Shown here one piece after another: positions 59,201 through 64,000 of a stretch of 64,000 nucleotides of DNA. Within the stretch, counting starts at the first letter, position 1. Each line of letters begins with the position of its first letter. The notes under the pieces are model-generated. The model was not told the origin of the DNA, did no database searches, and saw only the letters and a program-made list of their open reading frames with translations. The stretch comes from Onchocerca volvulus (Eukaryota > Nematoda > Chromadorea > Rhabditida > Onchocercidae): assembly GCA_000499405.2 (NCBI GenBank), contig HG738137.1, forward strand, positions 12,770,121 to 12,834,120. The letters are read 5' to 3'. The translations under genes were made by a program, and so were the position numbers.

Positions 59201-62200
59201 CCCTTATCTCTTTTTTTAATTTTGATTAGTGATTTATTATAGTTATAAATAAGTTTGTTTTATATGATTTGTAACTATATAATTTAAATTTTAAGGAGCA
59301 GGTATGGTAATGCGTGCTATCATTGAAGAATCGACAATAGAAATCTCGAAAAAAATGCAGATGTTATCATTAACGGAAGGAGCATTTTTGGTGCATCTTC
59401 ATATGTCTTTACTTAGTGTTGGTCGCGATCTTCGTGTTCTTGCAAATAAACAGCTCAGTGGACATCTCCTTTCATTATGGATTGCTGATAATGATGCTGC
59501 TGCTGATTTGCTGTCAAGATGTCTGGTAGGATTTTCTATATCATACTGAAATTAATACTTGTCTGAAATGATATTTTAAAATTTAATAAAGAAGACTATG
59601 CTCCTATTGAATGTCACACTCGAATTTTTTTTCATTCACTTTTCTTGCTCCAACAAAAATCTATAAGCTGAACAGTGTGTTTCACATGTTTTTTGTCAAA
59701 CGATATTAAAGAATCTGTAGTATAACTGCAATTCTGGTAACATTGTATCATCATCGCAATTAAAAGCTTTTCAAAATGAAATTTAAAAGTGTTTGCCATG
59801 TTTTAATACTGCAGCTATATTGCATGCTTTTAGCCTCGTGGATTACTGGATTATATGGATTCAAACGATAAGCCGAATATTACAGAAGTAGATTATCTAA
59901 TAACACGGAACAATTTGAAAATGGCTACTGAAGAATCAAAGCAAAATAATCTTCTGGTAGATTTTATTGTTCGTTTAATTGTGAAAATGAACAATAATAA
60001 ATTATTTATTTTCATTTTTCATTATTAACCATTCTAATATTTTTTGAATGAATCATGATATATTTTTTCTCAGGAGCAAGTTCAGCAAATGCAACTACAG
60101 CTAGAAGTGAAACTTGATCAGTTGTTGCAGCATTGGAATTTGGAGCATAAATTTCTACAAAAGAAAGATGTAAAGATATTTTGTGTTAAATTAGCTGTTG
60201 AAATGCTCTCGATTAATTTCCAAGTTATTTAATAGCGAATTTGAGGCGCTGAGATTCTTTTGCAGATTTTACCATGTAGAATTAATATTTCAATATATGG
60301 AAATATTTTTATGTTTTAGTCATTGCAATCAAAGCAATCGATAAAGAAGTTACTGTTTTAAAAAACTAAGATCACATAAAATGAACGGTAGCCTATGCTA
60401 TCGGTATTGATTTTCCTCTGCAATCTACTGGATATTATAAATTAATAATTTATATCATTTTTATAAAATGGCGTAATTATTTTGCAGATGATTAGATATT
60501 AATTTAAAGTTTGAGTCTTTTTCATCAGATTGTTTGATTGGTTTAGGTTTTTGCAGGATAAAATGCAGAAGCCGGTTATATTACGCAAGAGACGACAAAG
60601 AATAAAAAGTGAAGTGAATTGGAAACTTCTTTGTTTCCAGTTTGCTAAGGATCACTGTAAAGTAAATATAATTCCTTATTATTTATTTCCAATGATTTTT
60701 AAAATTCAAAAAATTTTGTAATCATAATATTTTTGCTATGTGCTATTATTTACTTAAAATTTATTAAACACAAATTCCATGTCATTTGCTTTTTCAGTAA
60801 TTATTGCAAAATCATGATTTTGACAATAATATGAATTCCATTAACATGACTGATTAAATACGGCTTCATGTCATTGAAAAAAAAAAAAAAAACCAAACCT
60901 AACATTACATTCTTTTATTTGTAATTTCTGGTTATCAATTTTATTAAAGGCTGATTTGATATGGAATGAAACGACACGCGAAGAATTTCGTCGCTCAATC
61001 GAAGATGAAATAAGAATTTTGGAGCAAGAAAAAGAACTTCTACCTGCGAATGTTCCAATCTCATGGAATCATACCGAATTCCAGGTGTTCTATTTGCAAT
61101 TTTGGTTATGATGATTTCATCTTTTTTTTTTTTTTTTTTGCAATTTACTACTTTCCCCATTCCTGCAAAAAATCTAGTGTTTGTGTATTTCATATTTATT
61201 CATACACAAATCTTATGTTGTGAAATGTAAATGTTCGTTAATTATGGTTTAGGTTCGATATCCATCTTTGGCTGATGAAGTTAAAATTGGTGATTATTAT
61301 TTGCGGATCTTATTGCAAGAAAATGATGCCTCTGCTACACCGATACATAATCCGTCAGTTTAAAATATGCTCTTATATAACTATTATTTTTTTGCTAACA
61401 GGTTATATTTTCTCCTTTACAGGAAACAAGTAATCGACCTTAAGTACTGTTATGTTATCACTGATTTAAGTTCTCCACAGTCAACTTTTAATTTTGAATC
61501 TAATTTTGGTTTGTAGAGGAGACTTTTTCAACAGTGTTTATCATCGATTTTTGCTTTCGGCAAAAAGTGAAATGCGTTGTCTTTGCTTAAAAGCAATGGC
61601 AATAACATATGGACGTCATCATATTACCATTGGACCATTCACGGATTCCAAATATATTGTCAGTATGTTATCAAAGTGCTCCAATCCAGCTGAAAGAGAT
61701 CATCTGGTGAGAAAATTTATGTAATTTTTAATTACACTTCCGTCGTGGTACTTGACAAATATGTTATTTTGATCCAAGGTAAAGTCATTACTTTGGAAAA
61801 TTTATAATTATTTTAACTTTTTTATAAGTTTATCTAATAGAATACAATAAAATGACATAACTATCGCTTATTTTTTTTTTACATTATGCTATAGAATGTT
61901 GAAAGACTTTTCTGCAGCTATACAAAGACAAATTAGTGACCAAAGCAGTGATTAGTAAAAATAAAAGAACAACTCTTTCTCAATCTTTAAAAGATAAGTA
62001 ATATAATTGTACTTTCGATATTCAGTTGTCTTGTTTCCTGCAAGTTCAAAAATTTCTTTTACTTAATTTTGAAAAATACCTTCGTGCATTTTTTAGATAT
62101 TCTTAATTAGTAAACTAGTACAAAATAAAGATAACGTCTGTGAGGTGTTATGTGCTGGTGTATTACCATTACTCACTGACATGGCAGTTCTTGCTCATCT

Positions 62201-64000
62201 TCACGTAAATCGAGCGAAAATCCATAATCAGGTTTACTTTTTTTTATGTCTATAGTTTATTTTTTTGATATCATCTAGCAAAAGAATGTGGAATAATTTA
62301 TTTGCATTACGAATATTCATAATTCTTATGTAGGTGCAAACAAATGTAATCGAAGCTGATGTATCGGCAAAAAATGATGGCACCGCAGAATGGTACTATA
62401 CTGATAAAGCAGGTAAAAGACAAGGACCGGTAACTTTTAATGAGGTATATGTTGCATTTACAAGTTCTCGCTGAAATCTCAGCCTATATAATTTCCTAAT
62501 GAAGATTAGTGTGATATCTTTCGTATAATTTCATTTCCGTATTCGTCTAATTATTAGATGAAAATGTTTTCGAACAGTATCTGATCTGTGTATTTATATA
62601 TATATATTTTAGATGTAGAATATATTCAGTTTCAGTCCAAATTTTATGTCATAAATTTCTATTCAGATGAAAAAGCTTTACGAACAGAAAGTGATTTTCG
62701 AACGAACACAAATATGGGCACAAGGATTAGACCAATGGTCAGCTCTTTCAGCAGTTTCACAATTTCGATGGACTTTATGTTGTTCATTAGGAAGTAATTC
62801 ACTATATAATTTTACGGAGCTTTGTACAATTATTTTGGATATTTTCATCCAGATGTGTACTTTTTTCCCATCAAGGTAAAAAAATTTCTGGTCGTACGAA
62901 ATATATGTTTTTTTCTAAATAATATCTTGATTATAATATCTCGATCGTAACATCCCGTAAGTTTACATTTTCGAAGTTGAGGTTGTGAATTCAGATTTTT
63001 TTAACTTGGTTAAGTTTTTTGGATTTAGATTTTTTTCCAATCACTTATTGCTAAAATATTATATCGAAAAAATTAGCGGCATCTCGATTATTTTTCAGTT
63101 TTCAGTTTGTTTTCTAACAGCAAAGATCAGATAAATAAGAAGATATTCTTTTTCATTTTAGAGATGAAAATGATTATATAGTGAGACCATTACCGCATGT
63201 TAAGCGAAATTTATCCGAACCAGTGTTACTTTATCAAATTGTTCAGTTACTTCTTACTTATGATCCTGCAATTGTACAACGGGTAGCATCCTTGCTATTG
63301 CATATTCTTGAGGTTTGTACTTTTTAATAATTTTTGGATCGGATTATCATGGTTCATTCTAATCTAATGAGAAATGTGATTGGACATGGGTCCTCTTTCA
63401 CAAGCTCCATTTTCAATCTTTTTCGGCCTCATTTATTTCAAAATCAACTATACTGATTGATCAAACCGTAACTAAGTATCTTCTTATTGTTACTGCAATT
63501 TAAAATCATTATATTTTGCAAGGACAAGGGATGAATATTCCTAAGAGCTTGTGATTTTAGCTTGTGATTTTAAACACAAAAACTAAAAACTTTTTAAAGT
63601 AAAAAAATTATATTTCAAACTTTTAAACAAAGTTTCTTCGTATTTGCTCTTCTGTCAATTTTTCAAATTAAAAAAGATTTAAATAAAATTAAATTTTTCG
63701 AGTCTTTTTCTTTATCACTTTTTATCCCTTCCAACTCAACAGACTGACTTTCGAGGAAATTATCTGCATCATTCAATCCTTTAAATTTCTTTTCTAACTC
63801 TTTAAATAGGTTAAAATTTTCTTAAATGGATTTCACAACCTTACGTAGCAGTTATTTGGTTCTTCTCATATATCTAATTTTTTGATTAGTGAAATTTACA
63901 GGATAATCCTTTTCTGTCACGATTATATCTGTCGGGTGTCTTTTTCTTCATTCTCATGTATAATGGTTCAAATTTGCTACCAATTGCACGATTCCTTCAT
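53225..64000 (+). CDS. rme-8: RME-8 / DNAJC13 endosomal J-protein, 5' part (runs off the window)
   Basis: Twenty-five exons: 53225-53295, 53514-53589, 53868-54059, 54284-54427, 54621-54674, 54980-55122, 55523-55682, 56698-56789, 56971-57137, 57398-57480, 57562-57725, 58246-58453, 58874-59054, 59296-59525, 59834-59956, 60074-60169, 60557-60661, 60950-61084, 61253-61353, 61517-61706, 62097-62231, 62335-62444, 62667-62875, 63162-63312, 63902-64000+. That is about 1140 codons; the human protein is about 2240. RME-8 recruits Hsc70 to endosomes and controls SNX1/retromer sorting and clathrin dynamics. Matches include [17 protein letters not shown] at the N-terminus (PH-like region), [31 protein letters not shown] (IWN motif) and a GYF-like domain near [13 protein letters not shown]. 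The J domain lies beyond the window. All phases agree except at 62335, where one base is missing. Confidence 0.93.
56068..56096. repeat. TA dinucleotide microsatellite
   Basis: About ten TA units followed by gatatatagggg, within rme-8 intron 7. Confidence 0.9.
62335..62349 (+). other. Apparent one-base frame break in rme-8 exon 22
   Basis: The previous exon ends in phase 0 at a clear CAG|gttt donor. This exon follows a clear TAG acceptor and begins GTGCAACAAATGTAA, giving a TAA at 62347-62349. Reading the same exon one frame over gives TNVIEADVS..., which aligns with the family (SNVIEA), and runs in phase into exon 23. One extra base near 62335-62343 would restore everything. Confidence 0.7.

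Overview
The window looks like nuclear DNA of a parasitic nematode, most likely a filarial (spirurid) worm. It is AT-rich and full of homopolymer runs. Its genes are split into many small exons with GT-AG introns and TTTCAG-type acceptors, and several start codons lie a few bases after an acceptor-like site, as expected for spliced-leader trans-splicing. The gene set (innexins, RME-8, a stand-alone SLD-2, GnT-I) fits a nematode. The genus is inference. All exon models below were built by eye from reading frame, splice sites and remembered family motifs; no search was run.

Layout. (1) 1-4255, minus strand: the 5' part of an R3H + DEAH-type RNA helicase (YTHDC2-like). Four in-frame exons end at the P-loop; beyond that the helicase core seems to survive only as broken fragments. 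(2) 7790-11722, plus: a complete eight-exon GnT-I gene (MGAT1, gly-12/13/14 family). (3) 11.7-24.8 kb: a 13-kb region with no recognised gene. It holds diverged local repeats, a candidate non-autonomous Helitron inserted into one repeat copy, and a C-rich then G-rich tract with strong G-quadruplex motifs. (4) 24824-32020 and 39550-45935, plus: two tandem innexin genes of nine exons each, with partly identical exon sizes. The 7.5 kb between them contains a tandem array of inverted AGGTCA elements. (5) 48171-51075, minus: a complete seven-exon sld-2 replication-initiation gene rich in CDK sites. (6) 53225-64000, plus: the first 25 exons of rme-8 (DNAJC13), running off the window before the J domain and carrying one apparent single-base frame break.

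No operon is evident. sld-2 and rme-8 are divergently transcribed across about 2.1 kb holding a tandem repeat of about 190 bp. The genes serve unrelated processes: N-glycan maturation in the Golgi, gap junctions, replication origin firing and endosomal trafficking.

No wholly new system was found. The best leads are the Helitron with its paralogous unfilled site, the inverted AGGTCA array, the decaying helicase, the CDK-site-rich SLD-2 and the rme-8 frame break.
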